Shown: positions 16,655 to 24,994 of the stretch, in pieces
Layout of the letters: each line of letters starts with the position of its first letter
Position numbering within the stretch: position 1 is the first letter of the stretch
Origin: Clostridiales bacterium
GTDB lineage: Bacteria; Bacillota; Clostridia; Saccharofermentanales; Saccharofermentanaceae
Direction of reading: 5' to 3'
Length of the DNA stretch: 64,000 nucleotides
Assembly: GCA_017940895.1 (NCBI GenBank)
Contig: JAGAXM010000005.1
Span: forward strand, 1-64,000
Position numbers and translations under genes: made by a program
The notes under the pieces: generated by a model
What the model was told of the DNA's origin: nothing
Seen by the model: the letters and a program-made list of their open reading frames with translations, nothing else
The model's database searches: none

Positions 16655-19600
16655 ATGAAACTATTAAAAACAGTCAGAAGGTTGATTGCAGGTCTGGTGT
16701 CAGCTTCGATGCTGCTTACTCCGATCGCAGGAGCCCGGACGGTATTGGCTGAAGACGATGTCTATACGATATCGATCGATGTCCCCGATACTATTACTGC
16801 AGGTGTTCCGGCATCGTTTTCTGCGACGATCACAAAGAACGGTGAAGAGTACGACTTTGAAACCAATGAAGACGGACTTCACGTCTATTGGTGGTGTAAT
16901 TCTATCTCGTCCAACGGTGGCGGAGATGACTCATTGACGAGTGAATTTACTTTCGATGAGGCGGGAGAATATACAGACTTCCAAGTCGAATTGAAAGACG
17001 GTGATTATGCTTGGATCACAGGAGACTACATTACTGTTACTGTATCTGAAGCTCAATCAGGCTCAGATCCTTCGGCAACACCCGATGAGACGGGATATTC
17101 AGTACTGGTTACCCCGGCCACGGTAACGGCGGGTGAGCAGACCACATTTACGGCTGCTTTCTATAACGATGGAGTGGAATTCGATCCGTCAGATGAAGGT
17201 CTTGTTATCTCGTGGTGGAGCGAGTCACTTAACTCTTCCGGATCTAATTCTTCCGGTCTTACCAATACGTTTACTTATCCTGACGCAGGCGTTTATGATT
17301 ACGACCTTAAGGTCGAACTGTGGGACCCTTCTGACTGGTCCACAGCTCTGGCGGGAGCTTACGTAACAGTAACTGTTACTGAAGGAACAGATGCGCCTGT
17401 TGATACAGACGAGCCGTATTATGAAGCTGTTATAGAAGTTTATCCTTCTGCCCCCAAAGCAGGTCAGGAAGTTACTTTCGAGGTTACGCTTAACTATGTA
17501 GATGGTGAGGATGCAACCGAGATCACCGATCTTACAGATACAGGCATTACGGTCTGGTTCTGGAACAACACATCCGGAAGTGCACTTGATGACAGCACGG
17601 GGAACACACTTACGAACACATTTACATTTACCGCAGCTGGTGATTATCAGATTCAGGCGAGAGTTCAGGATTCATCCTGGAGTGACCTGATCACACCTTA
17701 CCCGGTTACAACAGTAACAGTACTGCCGGGTGACGTAACACCTGTAGAGGGTGATGTTAATTTCGATGGGGTGCCTACTCTTCCCGATGATTTCTATCTC
17801 GGTGTTGATGTTTCTTCTGTTGTTTCCGAGCTTAACGCAGGAGTTGTCTACTACGATTATAACGGGAACGCACTTACTAATGTTAATTCTTTTATAGGTT
17901 TCATCGCAGACCAGGGTGTCAATTGTGTCCGCGTCCGCGTGTGGAATAATCCATATGATTCACAGGGCAACGGATTTGGCGGAGGCAACAACGATGTTGC
18001 AACAGCAGCTGCCATTGCAGATGCGTGCGAAGCGGCAGGCATCACGATGCTTGTAGACTTCCATCTGTCCGATTTCTGGTGTGATCCCGGTAAGCAGAAG
18101 GTGCCAGTTGCGTGGAGCTCGATGTCCGCTACGGAAAGAGCATCTGCGGTCGCATCGTTCATAACCGACTCGCTTAATACCATCGATCCTAACCACAATA
18201 CTGTCGCTATGGTACAGGTAGGAAACGAGACAAACGGTGCAGTCTGCGGCGTGTCTAACAGCTCTGATATGTGCAGGATCTTCGATGCCGGCTGTGATGC
18301 AGTTCATGACTGGGACAGCAACGTCCGTGCAGTAATCCATTTTACTAACCCTGAGAACGGTACGATCGCATCATGGGCTGCGACATTAAGCTCTGAAGGT
18401 GTCTCCGCTGATATTCTCGCGACATCGTACTATCCGTACTGGCATGGTTCCCTTTCTAACTTAACGAACCAGCTTTCTTCAGCGAGATCCTATGGCTATG
18501 ATGTCATGGTCGCAGAGACATCCTACGCATATACTCTTGCTGATTCAGACGGCCACTCTAACACAGTAAGGCCCGGCAACAACGACACAGGCGATAACCT
18601 CCTTCAGCCTTTCTCTGTTCAGGGTCAGGCGAGAGCAGTCCGCGATGTGATCAATGCAGTTAATCGTGCCGGCGGTATCGGTACATTCTATTGGGAACCT
18701 GCATGGATAACAGTTGGAAATACTTTCGGTTTGTCAGGTGATGCATACGATGCGCAGGTATCTGCTAACAGACTTGCATGGGAGACTTACGGCTGCGGCT
18801 GGGCATCCTCATATGCGTCTGACTACGATCCTGATGATGCTGGACGCTGGTTTGGCGGAACCGCAGTTGATAACGAGGCTCTGTTCTATCCTGACGGACG
18901 TCCTACAGACGCATGGGGAGTATTCGAGAATATAAGAACAGGTGAGACATCTTCATCTTCAGCTGCAGACCGCGTAGAGACATTCGATGTAACGATCGAT
19001 GCCGGCAGTAGCTATACATTCCCTGCTCAGGCAACTGTAACGGGAAGAGACGGCTCCACATACTCCGCTCCTGTCACATGGCTTGCGGCAGAGCTTGAAG
19101 CAGTCGATACAACGCGGGCGGGAACTTATGTAGTTTCCGGAATGTGTGAAGGACTTCTTACTTCGATAACACTGACTGTCCGTCCTTCTACTCTTATAAG
19201 TGATGACGTTGCAGGATTTGAGACATCTGATTATGAAGTGGAATACGACGTGACAGGCGAAGGCATCACGGTCCACGATACACACGATGCAAGATCCGGA
19301 AGCTATTCAGCACACTGGTGGTCCGCTGAAGGCTCTGAAGGGTCTGTCACTCTGACTGCTCCTTACGAGCTTACTGAGGCGGGAACATACGTCTTTACAG
19401 GCTACGTGCAGGGTGACGGCGATAAGGGTTCCTACGTGACATTTAAGATAGTTGATGCAGCTACAGGAGATGTACTGGCAGCGAGTGATCAAGTTCAGAC
19501 TACAGGCTGGAATACCTGGTTGATGCCTGAGGCGACACTGACTGTTACGGAGCCTGTTACTGTAAATCTCGTGATTGATATTAACTACGCCCCTGACGGC

Positions 19601-20113
19601 TGGGGAAGTGTTGATGATCTGCTTTTCTACATGGCTGAGTCCGGGGAAGCTGCGGTCGATACTGATACAGATACTGATGCTGATACTGAACAAGCCCCCG
19701 TAACAGAAGCACCGGTATCTGCCGCTGTTCCTTCTTCGGGATCTTCATCCGGACAACCGTCTTCTAACGTCAATGCTCACGACCTGTCTTCGTTTATCGA
19801 TATGCTGTATAGAAGACTTCTCGGCCGTGAGCCCGACGAGTCCGGAAAGCAGTATTGGCTGTCATCGGTAAGATCAGGTGATATGACTGTCGGGGAACTG
19901 ATCGAAGGATTCATAGGAAGTGAAGAGTATCAGGCTCTTAATAAGACAAATGAGGAGTACATTGAAGATCTGTACTTCGTATGCTTAAGAAGAGGTTCGG
20001 ATGAAGCCGGATTTGCCAACTGGCTGGGTATTCTTGCGACTGCAGACGACCGCACGGCCATCATTTCCGGATTCATTAACTCTGAGGAATACAGAAAGCT
20101 TTCTCAGGATTGA
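16655..20113 (+). CDS. Secreted multidomain GH53 galactanase with CBM61-like and DUF4214 domains
   Basis: The 1152-residue protein has a signal peptide (residues 1-32, A-x-A-type cleavage near A-E-D). Next come three related beta-sandwich repeats (about 35-135, 145-245, 258-360), each with a W-W or W-F-W aromatic patch. The GH53 catalytic domain spans about 375-765, with Glu525 (V-G-N-E-T-N-G) and Glu621 (V-A-E-T-S) as catalytic pair. A Ig-like domain (about 770-850) and a CBM61-like galactan-binding domain (about 855-1005) follow. Then an acidic and serine-rich linker leads to a C-terminal DUF4214 domain (about 1045-1150). It should cut pectic galactan outside the cell and feed the importer. 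What DUF4214 attaches to is unknown. Confidence 0.88.
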   Translation: MKLLKTVRRLIAGLVSASMLLTPIAGARTVLAEDDVYTISIDVPDTITAGVPASFSATITKNGEEYDFETNEDGLHVYWWCNSISSNGGGDDSLTSEFTFDEAGEYTDFQVELKDGDYAWITGDYITVTVSEAQSGSDPSATPDETGYSVLVTPATVTAGEQTTFTAAFYNDGVEFDPSDEGLVISWWSESLNSSGSNSSGLTNTFTYPDAGVYDYDLKVELWDPSDWSTALAGAYVTVTVTEGTDAPVDTDEPYYEAVIEVYPSAPKAGQEVTFEVTLNYVDGEDATEITDLTDTGITVWFWNNTSGSALDDSTGNTLTNTFTFTAAGDYQIQARVQDSSWSDLITPYPVTTVTVLPGDVTPVEGDVNFDGVPTLPDDFYLGVDVSSVVSELNAGVVYYDYNGNALTNVNSFIGFIADQGVNCVRVRVWNNPYDSQGNGFGGGNNDVATAAAIADACEAAGITMLVDFHLSDFWCDPGKQKVPVAWSSMSATERASAVASFITDSLNTIDPNHNTVAMVQVGNETNGAVCGVSNSSDMCRIFDAGCDAVHDWDSNVRAVIHFTNPENGTIASWAATLSSEGVSADILATSYYPYWHGSLSNLTNQLSSARSYGYDVMVAETSYAYTLADSDGHSNTVRPGNNDTGDNLLQPFSVQGQARAVRDVINAVNRAGGIGTFYWEPAWITVGNTFGLSGDAYDAQVSANRLAWETYGCGWASSYASDYDPDDAGRWFGGTAVDNEALFYPDGRPTDAWGVFENIRTGETSSSSAADRVETFDVTIDAGSSYTFPAQATVTGRDGSTYSAPVTWLAAELEAVDTTRAGTYVVSGMCEGLLTSITLTVRPSTLISDDVAGFETSDYEVEYDVTGEGITVHDTHDARSGSYSAHWWSAEGSEGSVTLTAPYELTEAGTYVFTGYVQGDGDKGSYVTFKIVDAATGDVLAASDQVQTTGWNTWLMPEATLTVTEPVTVNLVIDINYAPDGWGSVDDLLFYMAESGEAAVDTDTDTDADTEQAPVTEAPVSAAVPSSGSSSGQPSSNVNAHDLSSFIDMLYRRLLGREPDESGKQYWLSSVRSGDMTVGELIEGFIGSEEYQALNKTNEEYIEDLYFVCLRRGSDEAGFANWLGILATADDRTAIISGFINSEEYRKLSQD

Positions 20114-20146
20114 GTCTGACATTAAGGCTATATGTAATCATTAAAG

Positions 20147-20176
20147 CCACTGAAGCTCAAACTTCAGTGGTTTTTT
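20147..20176 (+). terminator. Terminator of secreted GH53 gene
   Basis: CCACTGAAG and CTTCAGTGG form a perfect 9-bp stem with a CTCAAA loop, followed by six T. It closes the galactan locus. Confidence 0.9.
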
Positions 20177-20245
20177 GGTCAGTAACGAAATACAATTAGT
20201 ATTATAAGTTTAATTGGTGATATAGAAGATAGATCAGGGGGTCGT

Positions 20246-20902
20246 ATGTTTGTCGTTCTTTTAAACGTTGTAGTCATTAGTATCATTATCGGGATTGCCA
20301 TAATCCTGACCCTTATTGCCATAGGATTGATAATCGGCTCTCTTGTCAGATCTGCTTTAGCGAAGAAGAAGAATAAGAAGACGAAGAAGATAGGTTTATG
20401 GATAGGCATCACAATGATCGTTATCCCGTGGATCCTGATCGCGGTGCTTGTAATCTCCGTTAATGTCGCTGATGTCGAGAATAACAGATGGCTGCCCGGC
20501 AGGGAGGACCTTGCGGGTGTTATTACTGACCGTGATGCGGATGAGCTGCACGACATGATGGCAGACTATGTTGTAGATGAGAACGATATCAGTGTTGATG
20601 ATGTGGAAGCTTTCTTGGATTCCTGTAATATCGAGAATGTGAGCAGCAGTGATCTCGAGAGGTACACGGGTTTTTCTTCCCGCGACAACCATTACAGAAA
20701 CTATACTAGTGAAGAGAACGGAAGGCGCCAGACCTGCTTCCAGTATCACATGTATAACGTTAACGACGAAGGCGGTGCCATCTATATCACGGGAGTAGAC
20801 GGTGACGCTGAAGGCGAAGAGTATGTAGGCATCTATTATGTCGCTTACACACTGGGCGACGAGACTATATCCATAGGCCAGATGCCGCCTTCAGAGCATT
20901 AA
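20246..20902 (+). CDS. Membrane protein of unknown function
   Basis: The 218-residue protein has two N-terminal membrane helices (about 5-33 and 50-73) separated by a very basic K-K-K-N-K-K-T-K-K loop. This predicts an exposed acidic domain from about residue 75 to the end. CAGGGGG precedes the ATG. No known family was recognised, and it appears to be transcribed alone. Confidence 0.55.
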   Translation: MFVVLLNVVVISIIIGIAIILTLIAIGLIIGSLVRSALAKKKNKKTKKIGLWIGITMIVIPWILIAVLVISVNVADVENNRWLPGREDLAGVITDRDADELHDMMADYVVDENDISVDDVEAFLDSCNIENVSSSDLERYTGFSSRDNHYRNYTSEENGRRQTCFQYHMYNVNDEGGAIYITGVDGDAEGEEYVGIYYVAYTLGDETISIGQMPPSEH

Positions 20903-20926
20903 GCACCTTAATTATCCCGCCGATCC

Positions 20927-21466
20927 ATGTTGTTAGAAACAGACAAACTGATAATTACTGAACTTACCGTGGACATGGCAATGGATGTCCATAAGAACTC
21001 CTTGGATGAAGATACGAGGCGTTTTGTTCCAGATGAAGTCTTCGAGACCTTGGAAGATGCCCGGGAGACGATCGGTTTTCTGATCTCTCAGTACGGTTCG
21101 ACTGAAGGTCCTCTTGTTTATGCGCTGATTACCAAAGAAGACAACAAGAACATCGGCTATGTTCAGTTGGTCCCGATCGAAGACGGAAAGTGGGAAATCG
21201 GTTATCATGTGGCTAAGGCTTATACAGGAAAGGGCTATGCAACTGAAGCCGTTACAGCTTTTCTTCCTGTTATGGCAGAAAGAGTCGGTGCCTCGGAAGT
21301 ATACGGCATCCGGCTTCAGGAGAATGTCGCCTCGGGGCGGGTGCTCGAAAAGTGCGGGTTTACGGTGCTTTTCGAGGGGGAAGGTCCTTATCACGGCGGT
21401 ACGTATAAGATAAGCAAGAGTGTATGGCGTAATGAAGATAAGGTCTTTTATGAAGAAATGGTATGA
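20927..21466 (+). CDS. GNAT-family N-acetyltransferase (RimJ/RimL-like)
   Basis: A 179-residue acetyltransferase with the acetyl-CoA-binding loop near residue 100 (A-K-A-Y-T-G-K-G-Y-A-T-E-A) and the C-terminal N-x-x-S-x-R-V-L-E-K-C-G-F motif of the RimJ/RimL branch. These enzymes acetylate ribosomal proteins, amino acids or small amines; the substrate is unknown. It sits 24 bases after the membrane protein and may be co-transcribed with it. Confidence 0.85.
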   Translation: MLLETDKLIITELTVDMAMDVHKNSLDEDTRRFVPDEVFETLEDARETIGFLISQYGSTEGPLVYALITKEDNKNIGYVQLVPIEDGKWEIGYHVAKAYTGKGYATEAVTAFLPVMAERVGASEVYGIRLQENVASGRVLEKCGFTVLFEGEGPYHGGTYKISKSVWRNEDKVFYEEMV

Positions 21467-21666
21467 CGAAGAGGGATACGGTATCTGTTCGAAGACAATG
21501 ATGATGCCCTATTTGTTCCCCATTTAGCAGCCGATTTGGAGCAAAATTGATGTGTGTTTAGAGAATAAAGGGGGTCTATTCCTTAACAATCTGCTAAAGT
21601 GGATGTAAAATGGGATATGTTTAGGGAACTCTTGCCAACCTCACGAACAAAGATAGGGGAGAATAT

Positions 21667-22596
21667 ATGGAGAACAATACTAAGCCCAAAAGAAAGTCAC
21701 CATTCAGCAGGTTTCAGACGGACCGCTATACTTGGCATGACAACATAATCATAATAGTGCTGCTGTTCCTGGGTCTTACGATTCTCGCGATAATAGCAGA
21801 GATCATCATGGATATCATTGTTGCGCTGATCTTCGGAGGGGCTGACAACGGTGCTTTAAATATGTTCGTCATGTACATCGTGACTGCAGGTCAGTGGATC
21901 GTTTTCCTCGGCTACGAACTTATTACGAAACGTAACCGCCCCATGGCAAAAGCACTCACACCCAAGGCAAAGGGCAACACGCTGAAAATGTTCCTGCTGG
22001 GCATGCTCATCGGAGGCGGAGAGAATGCGCTTTGTATCCTCATCGCGATCATTCACGGCGACATTTATCTCGTCTTTGACTGCTTCAAACCGTTGCCGCT
22101 GCTTGCGATACTTTTCGCAGTGTTGGTGCAGTCTTCTTCGGAGGAGCTCATGTGCAGAAACTTCCTGTACCAGAGGCTTGCAAGGGGACATAAGAGTCCG
22201 CTCGTGCCTATATTAGGTAGCTCGCTTATATTCATGTCAATGCATCTTCTGAACGACGGTATCTCGCTGGTGCCGATCCTGCATCTTGTAGCCATCGCGG
22301 TATTCTACAGCTTGATCGTGTATTACTTCGACAGCATTTGGTTCGCCTTCGGTGCGCACACGGCGTGGAACTACACACAGAACATCATATTCGGTCTGCC
22401 TAACAGCGGCATTGTTACCGAGTTCTCAATCCTGAAGCTTGATGCGTCCGTCGCATCGTCCAACTTCATATATGATCCTGCCTTCGGAGTAGAGGGAGCG
22501 CCGCTCGCACTGTGTTTCACCATCGTTTCCATTATTCTGACGATAATTATAGGTCGCAAACACAGACAGAAGAACCCGCTTCAGGTCTGGGAATGA
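21667..22596 (+). CDS. CPBP-family intramembrane glutamic protease
   Basis: A 309-residue multi-spanning membrane protein with the CPBP/Abi motifs: E-E-L-M-C-R (about residue 159), F-M-S-M-H (about 189) and a third His in G-A-H-T-A-W-N-Y (about 236). The family includes eukaryotic CAAX proteases and bacterial bacteriocin self-immunity proteins. It is preceded by AGGGGAG. The 200 bases upstream hold no gene I can support. Confidence 0.88.
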   Translation: MENNTKPKRKSPFSRFQTDRYTWHDNIIIIVLLFLGLTILAIIAEIIMDIIVALIFGGADNGALNMFVMYIVTAGQWIVFLGYELITKRNRPMAKALTPKAKGNTLKMFLLGMLIGGGENALCILIAIIHGDIYLVFDCFKPLPLLAILFAVLVQSSSEELMCRNFLYQRLARGHKSPLVPILGSSLIFMSMHLLNDGISLVPILHLVAIAVFYSLIVYYFDSIWFAFGAHTAWNYTQNIIFGLPNSGIVTEFSILKLDASVASSNFIYDPAFGVEGAPLALCFTIVSIILTIIIGRKHRQKNPLQVWE

Positions 22597-22646
22597 TAAT
22601 AAGCGACAGACTGAGCTGAGTGATAATAGATCTATATAACATACAG

Positions 22647-22674
22647 AAAACCCCGGAATCGAATCCGGGGTTTT
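22647..22674. terminator. Bidirectional terminator
   Basis: AAAACCCCGGA and TCCGGGGTTTT form an 11-bp perfect stem with A and T tracts on both sides, placed between two convergent genes. It can end transcription of both the CPBP protease gene and the leftward gene at 22683-23504. Confidence 0.92.
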
Positions 22675-22682
22675 GTTATCTG

Positions 22683-23504
22683 TCACTCTGTCAGGTTCTT
22701 AACGTTAAAGCTTCTGTTCTTGACGTTGGTGGTCGCGATGGCCTGGATACGTGCCCATTCTTCTTCGGTGCGTTCCAAGTGGAGAAGATCATCGTTATAG
22801 ATCTGTCTTAAGGAAACGTCATCGATTACTTCGGACCAGTCCCATGTGGTAATAAGCATTCTTCTGTCGTTACGGACATAGTAGAGATTCTCTTTAACAG
22901 AACCTGAACTGCCTGCATTCTTGAAGGCGCTCTTCTTTAAGGATGTGCGGAGCATCTTCAGCGTGCCTTCCTCGGAGAAGATAACAACATCACATTCGGT
23001 TACCGAACGGCGCATGAGCTTGCGGTTCAAGTCTGCGTCGAGCTCCTTGAAAAGGATGTCACGAACCTCGTTATTGACATCTTCTACTGTCTTATAAGAA
23101 TGCACCACGGATTCTTTATTGTTTTTCTTGGTATATACGGCATAGTACATCGTATCGTGGAACTTGAGGTTGAGCTCACGGATACGGGCTTCTTCTCTTT
23201 CCTTTTTCCTCTCTTCGATAGAAGCGATATATGCATCGAGTACATCAGACATATAGAGTGATGCAGTCGTATAGTTGCCGTCTGCGTTCTTGATCTTGAA
23301 GGTACGGCTTACGTCTTCTGGAAATTCGAGTTTACACTGCGTATCGTTGAAAGTTAATCGTTCGCTTTCGCATACAAATGTTGCAAAACCGTCTGTTGAC
23401 AGGCTGCGGCATACACAGATCGACACAGCGTACAGCTCCTCATTGCCGTGTGTATCCAGCCTTCTTACCTGACTGTCTTTGATGTTGTCTATGACTATGC
23501 TCAT
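22683..23504 (-). CDS. Hypothetical protein, 273 aa
   Basis: I do not recognise this family. The first about 100 residues resemble a small beta-rich domain, followed by a charged coiled segment near 105-125 (E-E-R-K-K-E-R-E-E-A-R). The C-terminal half is mixed alpha/beta, with no cysteine cluster or membrane helix. It is predicted to be cytoplasmic. It lies alone on the minus strand. Confidence 0.55.
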   Translation of the reverse strand: MSIVIDNIKDSQVRRLDTHGNEELYAVSICVCRSLSTDGFATFVCESERLTFNDTQCKLEFPEDVSRTFKIKNADGNYTTASLYMSDVLDAYIASIEERKKEREEARIRELNLKFHDTMYYAVYTKKNNKESVVHSYKTVEDVNNEVRDILFKELDADLNRKLMRRSVTECDVVIFSEEGTLKMLRTSLKKSAFKNAGSSGSVKENLYYVRNDRRMLITTWDWSEVIDDVSLRQIYNDDLLHLERTEEEWARIQAIATTNVKNRSFNVKNLTE

Positions 23505-23590
23505 TTTCTTGTCAGTCCTTACTTACTTAATTTAAAGTACTCAGGGACTCACCCCCCAAGATTATATTTTATCATTTTTACGCCGGACTT

Positions 23591-23824
23591 TCAGTTCATC
23601 GGGCAGGAATATCCCCGATTCAGCTTGTCCTCGCCTTCGCCCGATACGAAATGCGCGCGGTATTCCATGTTGATGTCCTTTATCTCGCGCTTGCCGTCAA
23701 TGTAGTCCTGATACATATCGGCAAGTCCCGCCATGCATCCGTCGCACATCCCGTCGATATTTCCGATCGACTCAGCGACTATCCGCTCGCGCTCTTCGCG
23801 GGTCGTATCCTTAATTAATATGCT
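23591..23824 (-). CDS. Small conserved Clostridia-type protein with C-x-x-C
   Basis: The start at 23824 follows GGAGG at five bases; upstream codons in this frame overlap the operator region and are rejected. The 77 residues include C-D-G-C near residue 28 and another Cys near the end, so metal binding is possible. It is divergent from the MarR-flavodoxin unit, and the two share the operator region. It is probably under the same MarR control. Confidence 0.65.
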   Translation of the reverse strand, partial: SILIKDTTREERERIVAESIGNIDGMCDGCMAGLADMYQDYIDGKREIKDINMEYRAHFVSGEGEDKLNRGYSCPMN

Positions 23825-23861
23825 CATTATTTCCTCCAACTTTAATTCTATCACGTTGGTA

Positions 23862-23912
23862 TTGACAATGAATAGGTAATATATTACATTATCCACATAA
23901 GTAACATGTTAC
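23862..23912. promoter_or_regulatory. MarR promoter with two perfect palindromic operators
   Basis: TTGACA (23862-23867) and TACATT (23885-23890) with a 17-base spacer form the rightward promoter. Two perfect 12-bp palindromes, GTAATATATTAC (23876-23887) and GTAACATGTTAC (23901-23912), lie exactly 25 bases centre to centre. The first overlaps the promoter spacer and -10 box. Both are flanked by ATAGG on opposite outer sides, so the whole block is one large dyad. Confidence 0.75.
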
Positions 23913-23936
23913 CTATCTCGGATAAGGAGGATGATC

Positions 23937-24416
23937 ATGAACTACGATGAACAGATGAATATGAATAATGTCGAATTCGGCAATATGCCGCCTCAGGCGT
24001 TTCTGTTAGGCCTTCTGAGCGCGTTCGATAACCGTTACCAGGCTGCGGCGGATGCCTTCTTCAAGGAGATCACATGGAAACAGTTTTTCGCAGTGATATG
24101 CATCAACCTCTGTAAGGAGCCGCCCACGTTAAACGAGCTGTCGGATGTCATGGGAAGCTCGCACCAGAATGTGAAGCAGATCCTGCTCAAGCTCGAGAAG
24201 AAGGGCTTCGTGGAGTTCGTGCCGGATGAGAAGGACAGAAGAAAGCAGCGCATACATGTCACACAAGCGTGCCGCGACTTTCTTGACGAAAACGACAACA
24301 ACGGGCAGCAGAGTCAGTACATCATCGGGCGGATTTTCGACGGTGTGGATGAAGCAAGCCTTACTGCCACCATACAGACCATAATGAGAATGGAAAGGAA
24401 TCTGAGCGAATTATGA
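23937..24416 (+). CDS. MarR-family transcriptional regulator
   Basis: The ATG at 23937 has AAGGAGG six bases upstream; an ATG at 23931 abuts that site and is less likely. The 159-residue protein has a winged helix (about 65-120) with L-N-E-L-S-D-V-M-G-S-S-H-Q-N-V-K-Q and the wing D-E-K-D-R-R-K-Q-R. It overlaps the flavodoxin gene as ATGA. The palindromic sites upstream point to autorepression and control of the flavodoxin. Confidence 0.9.
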   Translation: MNYDEQMNMNNVEFGNMPPQAFLLGLLSAFDNRYQAAADAFFKEITWKQFFAVICINLCKEPPTLNELSDVMGSSHQNVKQILLKLEKKGFVEFVPDEKDRRKQRIHVTQACRDFLDENDNNGQQSQYIIGRIFDGVDEASLTATIQTIMRMERNLSEL

Positions 24417-24940
24417 AGACGTTGATCATATATACATCACAGACGGGATTTACGAAGAAGTATGCAGATTGGCTCGCACAGAAGACGGGCGGAGACCTGC
24501 TGGATCTGAAGGACGCGCAGAAGAAGAACGATGCATTCTTTGAAGACTATGAAGCCATCGTTTACGGAGGCTGGGTCATGGCGGCAAGCGTCGTTAAGGT
24601 AAAGTGGTTCCTTAATAGAGCCGCATCATGGAAGGGTAAGAAACTTGCCATATACTGCGTAGGCGGAAGCCCGAACGATAATCCTGACGTAGAGGTAATG
24701 CTTAAGAACATGCTTACCGATGAGCAAAGGGAGTACATCAGGGCTTTCTACTGCCAGGGAGGATTTAACTATGAGAGGATGAATGCTCCATCGAGGCTTG
24801 CCATGAAGATGTTTGTATCGGCTCTGAAGAAAAAGAAGGATCCGACCGAGGAAGAGAAGATCATGACAGAGATGGTAGCGAAGTCTTACGACATCTCTGA
24901 TGAGAAGTATCTTGAGCCGGTTATCAAATATCTGACGTGA
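24413..24940 (+). CDS. Flavodoxin-domain protein
   Basis: A 175-residue protein that opens with the FMN phosphate-binding loop T-S-Q-T-G-F-T, followed by the flavodoxin fold with Y-G-G-W near residue 50. It resembles flavodoxin-like reductases of the HemG type. It is co-translated with the MarR regulator and so is probably its main target, serving as an electron carrier or quinone reductase under stress. Confidence 0.85.
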   Translation: MKTLIIYTSQTGFTKKYADWLAQKTGGDLLDLKDAQKKNDAFFEDYEAIVYGGWVMAASVVKVKWFLNRAASWKGKKLAIYCVGGSPNDNPDVEVMLKNMLTDEQREYIRAFYCQGGFNYERMNAPSRLAMKMFVSALKKKKDPTEEEKIMTEMVAKSYDISDEKYLEPVIKYLT

Positions 24941-24994
24941 GACAAGAAGCAGATAATCTGTACGGCGTTTAAGCTGTCTGATAAGATAGGAACT

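Noticed and set aside
21467..21666. Possible short protein-like frames and weak inverted repeats in the gap before the CPBP protease gene.
   Set aside because: The frames are under 25 codons with no ribosome site, and the repeats are imperfect; nothing can be supported.
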